Shown in pieces: positions 11,490 to 24,400 of a stretch of 37,645 nucleotides of DNA; the stretch's first letter is position 1; the number at the start of each line of letters is the position of its first letter. Under the pieces are notes generated by a model. The model had not been told where the DNA came from and did no database searches. It saw nothing but the letters and a program-made list of their open reading frames with translations. This stretch comes from Ichthyophonus hoferi (Eukaryota > Opisthokonta > Ichthyosporea > Ichthyophonida > Ichthyophonidae): NCBI GenBank assembly GCA_002751075.1, contig NAOQ01000012.1:114233-151877 (forward strand). Direction: 5' to 3'. Both the position numbers and the translations under genes were made by a program.

Positions 11490-12562
11490 AACTCTAATAG
11501 CGAGTAGTCAGTAAAACTGCGAGCTTATGATTGTTATTATGCACATAGAATGGGGTTACACCAATAGGTAATTCTATAAAGTTCTGATTGGTTTGTTGTG
11601 CATAGGTAAGTGATAACAAACAATGGGGTTTTTCGATCCAAATAATACATCTGTCGACCAATATGAAATTTTTCGCGATTCGAATTGTAATCTGTCGATC
11701 GATCACCATGAGAATTTTCCAGATCCGCAATATAATCTGTCAATCATCGATATAATAATTTTCCCAATCCAAAGGAGAATAAATTAATTGTTTGCAAAAA
11801 TTTACGTCTTCCATTCAAAAAAGGTGAATATGGAGGAAGATACAACAGGTTTAAATTCAAGGATTCAATAACACCTTGAAGGCCGGAATAATGATGAATC
11901 TTAGCGTTACCAGGAATAACAACAGGATTGGTGATTCTTTTTTCATCACATATCATCCTTTTTAAACCTTCCAAACAAGCTTTGAATCTTCCCCATTAAT
12001 TGCTTTATTATAAATTTTGCAGTATAAAATGCCATACTTATTCACGGCCGCAAGGATAAAAATATATCAGAATCTGTGTGGTTAGCGATTTTGCAATAAA
12101 ATGTTTCTATTTCGTGGAGCACCAACAGAAACATATGGAGAGGTTCCAATGCGGGATCTTCCTTTTTTCGGTCCGGTGGAGATTGAAAATCCAACTTCGT
12201 CGCAAAATATCAAGTTTTCATTCTCATTATTCTGTTCCAGCTCCCTGAACCATATAGCATAATTAAAGCGCTTTACAATTGTAGTTTCATGATTTCTACG
12301 TTCCGGTACAGGTACTAGGTTTCTCACTGTGCAATGAAAACCTAATATATAATATCCTCTCTATGGTGGAAGTTAAGACACTTGTTGGAAATAATAAATA
12401 GAGGCACGAGCGTTCCTGTGATCTAAATTCATTTAGAAGGGGAGAAAATACCAAACTAGGGGTCCCTTTGCATACACGGAATACGGATATTCTAAGATAT
12501 ACTTCTATTATTAAACAAGTTCGCATGACTTGTCTTAGGCAGGATTGCCTAAACAATGTCAA
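11490..12562 (-). mobile_element. Decayed Tc1/mariner-like (IS630-type) transposase
   Basis: Minus-strand fragments of one DDE transposase, in order. 12562-12385: a helix-turn-helix part with RTCLIIEVYLRISVFRVCK and PTSVLTSTIERIL. 12327-12082: the part around the first catalytic Asp, with FCDEVGFSISTGPKKGRSR and NLVPVPERRN. 11974-11744: VVIPGNAKIHHYSGL, then LLYLPPYSPFLN. These are the standard landmarks of the Tc1/mariner and IS630 superfamily, usually DE.GF, DN..IHH and LPPYSP.LNPIE. The pieces lie in different frames. The second catalytic Asp appears as Gly (PGNAKIHH), and the usual PIE after YSPFLN is lost, so the enzyme is dead. No clean terminal inverted repeats or TA target duplication were found by eye. 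The outer limits are approximate. Confidence 0.8.
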
Positions 12563-13233
12563 ATCCTAGGATCTGAAATGGCTTATTATATAGTTGCAAT
12601 ATCTCTACCATTGGCTAGTTCAATTTTAATAAATTATCTTGGTTTACCATTTATCACTAACAAATTGTACCAACTATTTTCCCAGGCTAATAATAATTGC
12701 TAATAATATTAAATGTTCATGGCTATATAAAGACATACCCAAATAACTCAAATATTTCTAACAACACTTATAGCAAATTTGTCTTGCACCATCGTTGCGA
12801 GATCAGAAAGCCTTAGGCAATTATTGTTTACACACTCGAGTACTTACAGTTTCTGGTCAGCTGAGAGCTTCGATCTCCTATCCCTGCCCCTAAGCGGTGC
12901 AGCAGTTGTGCTGAATTCATTGAATTTCTTTACAATTATACACTGATAGTGCAAATTTAAGGCCTAGGCAATATCATTAACATACATGCTTTCAGGAGTT
13001 TTATCCTTTATCTTCTTTCTATCCCCCTTGCTTATTAGATGATAGCTTCTGCTGCTTACCAAGATGCTCTTTATATATATATATATAATAATAATAAAAA
13101 ATAATCTATCTAAGCGCGGCGAAATACTTATTTCCAACACAAACGCAAAAATACTCGCTAGTGTTGTGAAGCACACTGTTAAAACAGTAAGATTTAAGGA
13201 ATTTGGGCACTTCCATATGCTTTGAGTCCAGAT
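12563..13233. other. Spacer between the two transposase fragments
   Basis: About 670 bases between the head-to-head fragments. It includes a short TA run near 13072-13086 and three variants of a GCCTAGGCAA-like word (near 12540, 12811 and 12961). If the two fragments each kept a 5' end, their terminal repeats should lie here, but none is clear. I see no gene. Confidence 0.4.
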
Positions 13234-13625
13234 ACCTCATTGCTTAGTTATCCTGCTTAAGACAAGTCCAACAGCTTACATCAATGACACTACAGTCATG
13301 CTACCGCTAAGGAGAGTTACAACTCTCTGTATTTGCATTGAGGTAACTGGTTGCCTTCAACAACACAGCTACCTGACCGTCAGTCGACGACTGACTGTCC
13401 AACTAAATGCTATCTTCTAGCCTTATCAACCTTATAGGCCTAGTCCCGAACTTCTGACTTATTTAATAATACAAACATGTCTTAGCAGCATATGTGTACT
13501 CCGTGTGCGCAGAGGGACACGTTTAAACACTCCCTAATTTGGTATTCACTCTCATTCTAAAAGAATATAAATTTCAGGACGCTCCTGTCTCTACATATTA
13601 TTCTCATTATGAGCTTTATTGTTGT
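13234..13625 (+). mobile_element. Second copy of the transposase N-terminal region, inverted
   Basis: On the + strand, 13440-13610 is clearly similar to the reverse complement of 12385-12525. Shared landmarks in order are cgaactt, tttaataata, ccgtgt.tgc.c.gagggac-type text, tttggtatt and cag.acgctc. In protein terms, LPNLVFTLILKEY matches PSLVFSPLLNEF of the other copy. A second matching block, tcctgcttaagacaagtc at about 13252, pairs with tcctgcctaagacaagtc on the minus strand near 12533-12550. In this copy the two blocks are separated by about 180 extra bases. I see no DDE portion after it. It is a decayed fragment of the same transposon family, oriented opposite to its neighbour. Confidence 0.65.
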
Positions 13626-15450
13626 TATTAATTGAGAGCAGTTCAATCTATTATAATAAAATAATTTTTTTAAGATCGTATAGCTACGCCCAATTTAAAT
13701 AAAGAATTCTTATTGATTGGTTTAAGTTACTTTCTAATCGTGGGGCATAGTCCACTACATTAGCATGCAGCAAACAATTATATTTATCACTCCATGGAGC
13801 AAGTTATATTGATCCTAGTAAACATGAACTGTAGATATTCATGATTAATACTACCATCCCGTGTCTATATGCTGCCTCATAGCTATAATCACATGTTAAT
13901 TTTTATCCGCCGGGTCAAGTTACTATGGTAATTTTTATGGTTGTAAAGAGTATAATACATGTACTAAAATTTTCTATTAGGAAAGTACTCATGTTTATGT
14001 TCATATCACAACAAAATATATTAATGGAGTACCACAAGTAGCAATGGATTGGTCCAGATGGACGAAGACATGGTATCTTAATGTAAAGTTTGTAACAAGA
14101 GATTTATGAAACCCAGTCTGTCCCATTGTAATAGAACTCTCACACAAGATTACCAAAATATAGAGCATCAGAGATATTTATATTTAGTAATAATATCTTT
14201 AACCTTGGAAGATATTTAACATAAACGGTTTCTCCTAAATCCAGACAATTGCAGTTAAGTAGAAAAAAACTGGTCATTCTAACTGGTTGCATTTAAACAC
14301 AGTTGCTTTTGTTTAGTATGGTTTTCCAATACAGAGCAAGTAGAGGTATATTCAAGGAGGTAGGACATATATCACAGAAGTCAAATTGTTTTTAACATAA
14401 TAGATTACCTATGAGGGAGATAAATCATAAATATTGTAGTTACGGACAAGCTTGTTGATGTCCAATTTTGTCATCTTGAATGAACTCAGAACATCTGTGG
14501 CAGGTTATTAAAATGACAACATAACTTTTAAATCTCTTAGATGTTCTACTACTGTGTTAATTAGGATACATTATCATCTATATATAATCTAAAGTTATCT
14601 TTTTTATATGAAACTATCTATTTACCAAATTAAGGGATACTCGCTAAACTCCTTAAAATTACTATGGCAACTGGTAAGTCCTAATAAGCAAATAGAATTT
14701 AATTATAGTGCAATAATAATATGATAGAGCTATCGGGATATAATAAGTAGTCAAGCATACATGGTTCAAGTTATGGTAATTAGTCAAATCGTATAGGATT
14801 GGATTGAAGATTTCATAAAATTATTTTGAATTCCTTAATAACAATATGGATTTTAAATTTGGAGTCCAGCGACAAGCCAGCCAATCAGCTACCCCTATCA
14901 ATAACTTAAAAGCTAATTATTAGTGGCTATATTTAGAATAGTAAGAAATACCTATGTATTTCAATCCAAGTCGCCAGCCTATTAGCTGCCAAGTGATAAG
15001 TTAAATCTAAAAACGTTTTGAGATCGAGCTTAAATTTTTATAGGAATTTTTTAATCAGGGATTAAATGTCAATCGTGGAATGTATTGGATCATATTCAGT
15101 CATCGTGCAACGTAATCTGTGATTAATATTTTATCGATTGCGATTACGGTTACTATTATTGTATTTTTTTGTTGGCGAAGGTTTTTGTTTATAACGTTAA
15201 TAGATAATATATATATATATGTATATATATATATAGATATATGTATATATCTATTATATACTAGATATACACTTCACACTGCCAGACGTGTGTCAAATTC
15301 TGATTTGTATATTACCTTTTACCGGTGTTGTAGGCTGCGCATATATTTATATTTAGGCCCGGAGAGAGTATTCTCTTTGACTTTCACACTCTTTATTACA
15401 CAGTTTGAATATTTATTTTGGCACACTAGTGTGGTAGTTTGTATGTTGAC
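13626..15450. other. Upstream region of USO1, no other gene seen
   Basis: AT-rich DNA ending in the 5' region of USO1. A long TA-rich tract occupies about 15205-15270. The more mixed sequence from about 15275 to 15450 is probably promoter and 5' untranslated sequence. A 42-residue frame at 13981-14109 (+) has no start or partner exon and is not annotated. Confidence 0.4.
15205..15270. repeat. TA-rich tract upstream of USO1
   Basis: Interrupted TA/TATG repeats about 180-245 bases upstream of the USO1 start codon. Confidence 0.7.
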
Positions 15451-18400
15451 ATGGATTATCTATGGTCATCGTTGTCTTCAGCTACTAGCCAGCCTCAACA
15501 TTCAGGTGCCGACACTGTAGATAAGCTTTGTGATAGGGTGGCTCGGTCCACCTTGTTGGAAGATAGAAGGGATGCTGTTCGTGCATTGAAAGCTCTTGCT
15601 CGCGAATATCAGCTAGAGGTGGGTCCTTGTTTTTTTTTTTTTTTTTTGAGATATTGACTTGTGTGTGTAAATGAGATGGAATCTTTCTATTTTTAGAAGG
15701 AAGAAGAGGGGGCAGGGTTCATTGGTTTATACTGAAGTAAGGGAGCTGTACAAAGCTTGGTTGTGTGCTAGATAAACCATTGTTGTTTTATGTTTGTGGA
15801 GTATAAAGAAATGTGAAAGTATTTTGCCCGTCTAAAAGCGTTTGAAATAATAAAGATTAAACGTGTGTGTATTTGACTTTAAAATTATGTATGTGTAAGT
15901 TTTTCTGATTATGCTAGGAAGTTTAACAACCAAAGGAAGGTATCGGTTATCTGGGAAGGCGTCTTTAAATATCATGACCAGAGTGTACAACAACAGTTTA
16001 GGAGTAGTATGAATAGTAATACAGGTGCTTTGACAATTTATCATATAGAGTCAGTGTGTGAATCTTTCAAAGAAAAATAAATAAAGCGTTGATTATTAAG
16101 GCTAAGATAGGAATAAATCTTAAAGGTCTTTGGCAGTTTGGCCGGGTTCTGAGTGTGGAGAGAAAGGAGGAATAGTGATATAAAGTACAAATACAAATAT
16201 AACTATATGCATTATATCACTGGGCATGGGGAGCGGGGTTACTATTAACCAGGTCATAAATATTATTCTAAGGAATTGAACAGGTGAAAGAGCTGAGAGC
16301 TGGAATTAAATATAACTATAGGCGAATTTAATTAATTTAGCCTGACCTGTGTATTGTATTGTTACGGCTAAACACTACAATCATTTACTTTATCTCACAG
16401 CATTTCTGTTTCATGTTCTTTATTGGTTCCTTTGTTATTTCTTGTTTATCTTTAGTTCTTCCTCTTTCCCTTTTTATTAATTTATTGGTTTTTTATTTAT
16501 TTATATAACTAGTCTAGGGTGGGGTAGCTATGAGATATACACAGGGTGTTCGTTCTTATACACCATGATTCTATAGCAAGAAAAAAAATAATGATGAAGA
16601 TGGAGAGTAATAAAGGGGAAATATATCTATAGGGAGGGAGAAATGTCATAATTTCTGGTAGGATATAAGTATTTCTACATGTACAACAACTACAGAGTGA
16701 TAGAGTGTATGTAGGGCTTTTAACACGATGAGAATGACACCATAGTGAATGATAAAGGACCAAGGGAGAAAGGAGAGACAAAAATATAAAACATAAATGC
16801 AAATACAAATACAAATACTATTATGTACATTGTACTACTACATACATTCAATTACTAAAGTAATGTAATGAATACAATTAGGTGTGGTATGAATAATGGA
16901 TAACAATAGGTACATATATGCATTTATACATACATATATAAATACTAGGATATATATCTACATTATAGTTGTATGATATATGAATATGAATAAATGGGAT
17001 CTGAAATATGATTTTAAGAGGGAAAATTCCGAGATGAAGTAAATTTTCAAGGTGTGAGGTGTGTGTGGGGGGGTTAGCCATATCCAATAAAAAAGAGGAT
17101 ACAATCTGTGTAATTTCACGGTTGAATTCAACTGCCTACCTCATACGCACGATAAAGGATGGTTAAATAGATGAGGTATAGTTCACTATAAATAGAGCTT
17201 AGTATTGGTATTGAATTCCACCTGTCACATTTATCAGTTATGGTTCACTTTGTTTTGGTCGTTTAATAACCTACAATATGTATACCTAGTCATAGCACGG
17301 AGAGAGCACTTATAGGATATTGAACCAATTAGCTTTCATTTCGAAGACATACACTCCAAAATAGATCGCACCACCAACAATTATTACCTCATATATACAC
17401 ATGTAAGGAGATATATGCATCTATCTAAACACATAGACAAACATGTAAACATATATGTGTATATGGATAGACTCATAAATTTGGTAGATCTCGGATAGTT
17501 AATCATTGGGATTGGGTTATTACAGATACAAAAATAATAAGTGTCGCTTTACAAAAAAATTCATGCAATCTATTATTACTTCAATATGGTTTTTATTATT
17601 GCCTTGACTTGGTTTATTTGTCTACAAATATCAATATAAATACACATATATAAACATACAATACATACATCTCTCGCATAGATAAGTAATCATATAAGAA
17701 ATATAAAGCTGTCCCCACCCAATAATAAAAAAACGACAAAATATATTATATTAAAATTTACTTGCGAACTTGCGCCAGTTTAAGTGACTCTTAGCTTAGC
17801 AATGGCAGATGACGATTAAACCACAATTCTAAATATTTATAGGGAGGGGGGTCTAATAGGGTGGGCCTTTTAGGTTGGGACACAGGGGATGGATATATTG
17901 ATGCAGGTTCTGCAAAATGACAGGTCAGATCAAGAGATTGTACGCTATGCTCTAGAGGGTTTGTCCCTAATATTTCATTCAGAGACTGCTGATGATGGTA
18001 TGGTATAATATAGTTATAATTATATTTATGAATATAAAACATATTAGCACACGTTTAGCCTATATATATGTTAATACACATTTTCTCTCTTAATATAATA
18101 GCATAACCGTATAACAGTATACCAGTATAAAGTACAATAATACTGTATCATAATAACATAATAATACAACAGTATAATAGTATAATGGTATAATAGCCTA
18201 ACAGCTATATACATGTGCACACTTTCCCTATATACAATACACCTTTGTCTTATCTCCCCATCTTATCAACTTTTTTCTTTCCCACTAATTAATTGCCCGT
18301 CCTGCACTCCACGTCTATGATATGATTTGTTCCAACTATTGAGCGACTATTCCTATTGGTCATCTGGGACTAGTTAATATCTCTTCAATTATTACATTTA

Positions 18401-21400
18401 ATTCTTAATCGTTGCTCCCCGACCCAAGACACAAATATTATTATAATAAGGGACAGAACTGCGATTCAACTACAATCACAGTAACCTTATAGCCCTGCTT
18501 GCAGTGACTTGATGGTGTATAGTTAGAACATGTCAAACATGCGATTCTGCCCATGACACCAATCTTTCCCATTCTATCCTATTTGTAATAGTCAGTTACA
18601 CCTGGTATCTCTCTCTATATTCTCCAGTCAGTACTACTATTGCCATGACAACCCCTTTCTTTTTCAATTGTATCGATTTTATTATTTCCATGATTACACA
18701 GGACTAACAACAAGGATATATGTATATACGACCCATATTATTTAAAAACGAGAACTAAGAACTTTGCTCATACATAAATGTGCCATCAATTGAACTGCCT
18801 GCCTAAGCACACGTTCTCCCTTTCTTCACACGTCCACACTTTTACATTTATACCTTGGTTTTGCATTCTCTTGACATGTATTTATATTTACTTCTACGTA
18901 CTTACTCAAATTTATATATACACCTTATCCCCGAACAACTCAAGCACACACACAGCCTCATACATACATGCATACCTACATGCATACATACATACATGCA
19001 TACATACATACATACATACATACATACATACGTACATACATAACATATATTCGTACGCCTATACACCTCTACATATACACACCACAGCCGAAGCCAACGT
19101 ATCTAGGGAGGGAGACATAGGAGTAGGGTTTACAGAGATATTTGTGAAGCATACAGAGTACGTGTCCCTTCTCCTCTCTCTATTGGATGACCATGACTTC
19201 CAAGTAAGGTTTCAGGTTATAGAGGTTCTCAGCCTCCTATTGGCTAATATGCCTGCTAAGCTACAAGAGGTAAGTCTAAGAGGTTCATACGAGTGTATTT
19301 TTATTGTTCTTTTGACCTCTTGCCTATGTATGAATGTGTTATGGTTATTAATTGTTTGACGATACATATAGCAATTCTTCAGTGATTGAACGCTCATTTT
19401 AGTGGTTTAATAATATGTATGTTATGTATGCATATATGTATCTATGTATTTGCAGAGTATAACCTTTATTTAATATCACTACAGAATCAAGAGTCACCAA
19501 TCTGTCTTAGACATAACCTTTTTATACTTTCTAAATATAGCATTTTATATATAGAATACTTCAGAATCCCGCATTGATTAGTTAGATAATTTTAACTTTA
19601 GTTACTTTGATTATGTTGTGTATGTAGCGATATTTGACGATAGGAACATGATTTTAATATTAACCCTCCAATGATATCCCATCAGTGTGTTTTAAATGAT
19701 CCTAGAGGGGTATCTCGTCTGATGGATCTATTGGACGATCAAAGGTGCGTGTCACAGTCATACATAGTTACAGTATAGCCTAATATGGAATTCTATCTAC
19801 CAAATTAAGCAAGTTTTAAATAACGTTGTTTTAATACGAGTTTCGATATAACACGTCATTATTGAGTCATAAGTACAGTGTAATGTAGTATAAATGTGTC
19901 TTCTGTATCTCTCTTTCTTGCGTTTATGTATGGATTATATGGGATATTATAAGAAATTCGCACCGAAAATACAGGATAATATCAGATAATATACAGGGAA
20001 TACCAGGTGGTTTATGACATTTTATGGCAAAGACTAGATATTGAAACGAGCATATGAAAAATACACGATAGAAAGAAAATAAATGATTTCTCATATCCTA
20101 TTGTAACAATTAACCATATATAAATGTCAGGATAATGTAGCATAGCAAGGATAGCCAATGATATATATTGACGGGCAACACGGATAGGATGCATTACCTG
20201 ATTGGTTGTTTTGACTGCTAATAAATGGGGTGTAGGGTGCTGATTCGTAATGAGGCTTTATTGCTGTTGATACAGCTGACAGGGTCCAATCCCGCCATAC
20301 AGAAGGTGGGTAGAGATATGTATATATGTATGTATATAGTTGCACAGCTATACTGTGCGCATGGAAGGATAATACTTTCTTTATCTCCTTTTCTACTGAT
20401 CTATATTAATTTCTTTCATACCCACCCTCACTCATACTGTACCTGTCCCGTACAATAGTGAATAAGAGAATCCTAATATGGCAGATATCCCACCTACATA
20501 CTCACATATATGACAACACACATACATATATGCAGCGATGCGATCTGACTCTTCTCACATCACTTACCTCTTTCTCCTTTTGTACATATACCCCTATAAC
20601 CCTATATTCATCTACCCTATATCCCTGTACCTATATATCTATCCTATCCGCATCTTAGCTTGTAGTATTTGAAAATGCCTTTGACCGGGTAGTGGGCATT
20701 ATCCTTTCTGAGGGGATGAGTGACGGTGGGATTATAGTTCAAGATTGTCTTCATTTGTTGCACAGTTTACTGCGAAAGAACTTGTCCAATCAAAACTACT
20801 TCAGGTATAGTGCGGCGCTATTTATTCATTGGTTTTACCTTGTCTTATTTCTCTGTCCCTTTTTCTTTCTATCCCATTCTTTCTTATCCCTATATCTTTC
20901 CCCTCTGGTTCACTTATACATACATATAGTTTTAGCGTTTCTGCTCTAATCAAAATTTTATTATATCTTTGACACATCTGATTGGCGGTTTTTTATTTTT
21001 AGGCCAAAACAATGCTAGATGATGCTTCATTTGCGTAGCTATTTGCATGTTATTTTCAAATCACACAGATATATCGCTATTTTCCTTCTAAACAACGCCC
21101 AACATATACGATTATACCACCTGAAAAACCAAATTTACATAATGAAAAACAAAACATAAATACTCCAGCCCTACTCGGTTTCTTAGTACTCGCCACCAAT
21201 TGGTTATATATTTAGTTATCCTATTGTATCTTACCATATCCTACTGGATCAACATAAAGACGCACAGTTTCTCCCACTTCGTATTATAGAAAGTAAATAC
21301 GATACATATATAATATATAGGCACACTCCGTCTTATTATAATGCCCATATAAGCACATGCACGTCTCTTTGATCAATACAAAACTTGATTGTTATTGGTT

Positions 21401-24400
21401 ATATCAGATCAACTACTTTTCAATTAGATTACATTTCTAAAAGTAGACATCATATCATAGATAACCTATTATCCACTATGTAAATTAAATTACAAACGAT
21501 GTTTCCTTTTTTGTTTGATCAGCATGACATCAATATATTTGGCTATGGTGACTGAGATGTGTTATCTTTCTCCAATAGAGAAACAATGTGTATGAAGCAA
21601 CTGGCACCCCTTCTCTCCAATGCCCCACCTATTCTGTCTAAACCAAGGCTCCATTCCTCGGATGAGGAGCTTGGTGGGCCACAGGCGGATGATTCCGCCA
21701 CGGTATGTACTGCTCATTACATATATACTATTACTATTATTCCATCATGCATGCTATCATACTATAATGCCTACTATCATACACACACAATTTCATATAT
21801 ATATATATATATTCATAAACTCATACACACACCTACACATACAGACCTGGAGCAGTCAGAAGACAGCCAACATGTTAATGATGATAGAACTGGTTAGGAT
21901 TCTGGTGACCCCAGGCAGCCCCAATACCCCTATCAATCAGATGGCCCTACACACCCAGGGCGTGCTCAAGGCCCTCCTCACTATGACCCTCAGCAACAGT
22001 ACTCTGCCTGCTGCGGTATGTGATTGGTTGCTAGTAGGGTATGATAGAATAGAATAGGATACGATAGGGTGAGATAGGATAGGATGGCTGGAGCTAGAAG
22101 GGGATTGCGCTATAATATCTCATCTCTTATTGCTTTTGGAAGATTAATGTAAAAGCAGGCAAGAGTATAAATATTCAAACGAAAATTTGATTTTACAATC
22201 AGATTTGAATCGACTAGAACTGGCCTGTAAACTGACACTACTAGTAGTAATAGTAATAATAACTGCAAACAAATATAACATATAAATAGGACCTCCCAAA
22301 AGTTAACAGCAATTATGGAAATGTAATAGTTTAGTTTGGGCTATCTACCATATACTTATACCTGCACCTATGCTCTATACCATATACCATATACCTTACT
22401 ATATAACATATTTAGGCATTGGTATGGGTGGAATAGAGTCCTATCTGGTGTTAACTTGCATCATTCCAAGTAATTCGTATAAAAGATTGTGTTATGAGAT
22501 ATATATATATACTATCAATTATCATCGCTTATATATCTACCCATTCTCTCCTATTATGGTAAGAGCTCTTAATCAACAACGAATGTCCCGTGCCAATTAT
22601 ATAACGAGACTAAAATATAACAGGTGCGTGTGCCTCTCCGATTGGCTACAGCTGAAGCAATCAATGGTAATATGGAGAATCAGAATACCTTCATGGGAAT
22701 GACGGAGTGTGATTCGGGAAAGCCTCGACCAGTGGTTGTGGCCCTAGTGGCGGACCTCTTGGCCTATAGGTAGGAATGGTACTAGAAGGTTAATACGATT
22801 GCATGTTGATCTTGTAATTTCCATTAGGTAGGAGGAAATATATATATGATGGGTAAGCGATTTACGACCAAATGTACCCGTATTAGAGGTTAATCGTGGC
22901 TTGATTGCATGCTTTCACAATCATGTATTAGTCATCTAGCCCTAGGTAGGTAAATGCCTCGCTAATGTTGTTCTTGTTTGGCTGTGGGCTCATGAATGTG
23001 TGGGCATGTATAGCAACGGATAAAGATTTACGTTATCACGGACATGTACACATACATCTATACATACTATCATTATCTACGAACCTACCCATATATATAT
23101 ATATACCTTCCAAAATACGTAAAGACTAACACCAGTGCATAGCCATATATAAGCATATACCTACTTATACACCTACACATGATTTCATATATATAAATAT
23201 AGCACAATAAAATATAGTTTGGCATGGCATAATAAGATGTAATATAATGTAATTGAATTTAATATAGTATAATATTTAATGCAAGATAATACAATATAAT
23301 ATATGCACAGTCCTTGACTCTCTCCTCTGTTCCAGGGAACCTTTTAATTTCCGCTATGCTAGTCTGTACTGCCTGGAATGCCTTCTGCAAAAGGTATCTA
23401 TCTATCTTAGATGGCAATTTGCATACATAGGTATATGTATAGTTTATTAGATAGAACGCAGTGGAGTGTTATATATAATTATATATTATAATGTCATGCA
23501 TATGTAGACTGATTTAAATTTTCAATATAATTATTGGAAGTTTTAAGGTCTTAGTATTATTTTATTCTTTATTATTATTGTTGACCTTTCATTTCTTTCT
23601 GTATTTTTAAAGGGGCATTTTAATATAAATCAAATGGCTTATATTAACATGTTAGCCAATACAATACTACCCACAGGCATTTATACAATAATACCCGAGA
23701 GTGATAGGTGGAAAGTAAATAGGATAACATAAAAAAGACCTGATTGGTTCTTGTACTTCCAACAATTCAATAACCAATTAAACTTTGCAAGATATGTGCT
23801 CTGATTTCTTTAATTTTTAATTACCAATCAAATGCTGTGAATCGCTCGTTAATCGTAATTTTATTCATTTACAAAAGGGGAAGGTGTATAGAATGTCGTT
23901 TCCAAAATGGAGAATCTACTATTAGCATGCAGTAATATAGAAATCAGTCTAGCATAACTGAATATTGGGGGTGGTGGGGGGGGGGTGGTTATAGAATTCA
24001 GAGGCACAACAGTTCATGGCACAGACTCTACACCAACCATTTGCTTTGAATTTGGAACAGGCTATGGACACCCCTCTGGCTGTGGGGGCACAGGTATATA
24101 TATATGTATATGTAATTATTAATTAATACAAATTATTAGTTAATGACTACTAATTGATACAATTGCTCTTACTGTATTACACATAAATTATATGTATATC
24201 CTATTTTACTAGTGGTGGCCTTTACGTAAGCGCTCCCAACTACAATTTATTATTAATATTTAATATTAAAGTTCTACAATCAAAACACTATTTCGAACGG
24301 ATTTTAATATTTAATTCAACCAGTTCAAATATTCATTTAACACCTATACAGCTTATTGCCGCCATAAATGATGCAGAGGATGGGATCACACATTGGCTGG

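Noticed and set aside
11389-12675. attgtaccaa words on either side of the transposase considered as terminal repeats
   Set aside because: Both copies (near 11389 and 12665) are in the same orientation and short, so they are not terminal inverted repeats.
13981-14109. 42-residue + strand frame with DWSRWTKTWY
   Set aside because: No start codon, no partner exon and no recognised family. Short frames of this size are expected in 37 kb.
18778-19043. Long + strand frames rich in Tyr-Ile-His-Thr
   Set aside because: They are produced by the CATA repeat; only the part from 19088 on is a real exon.
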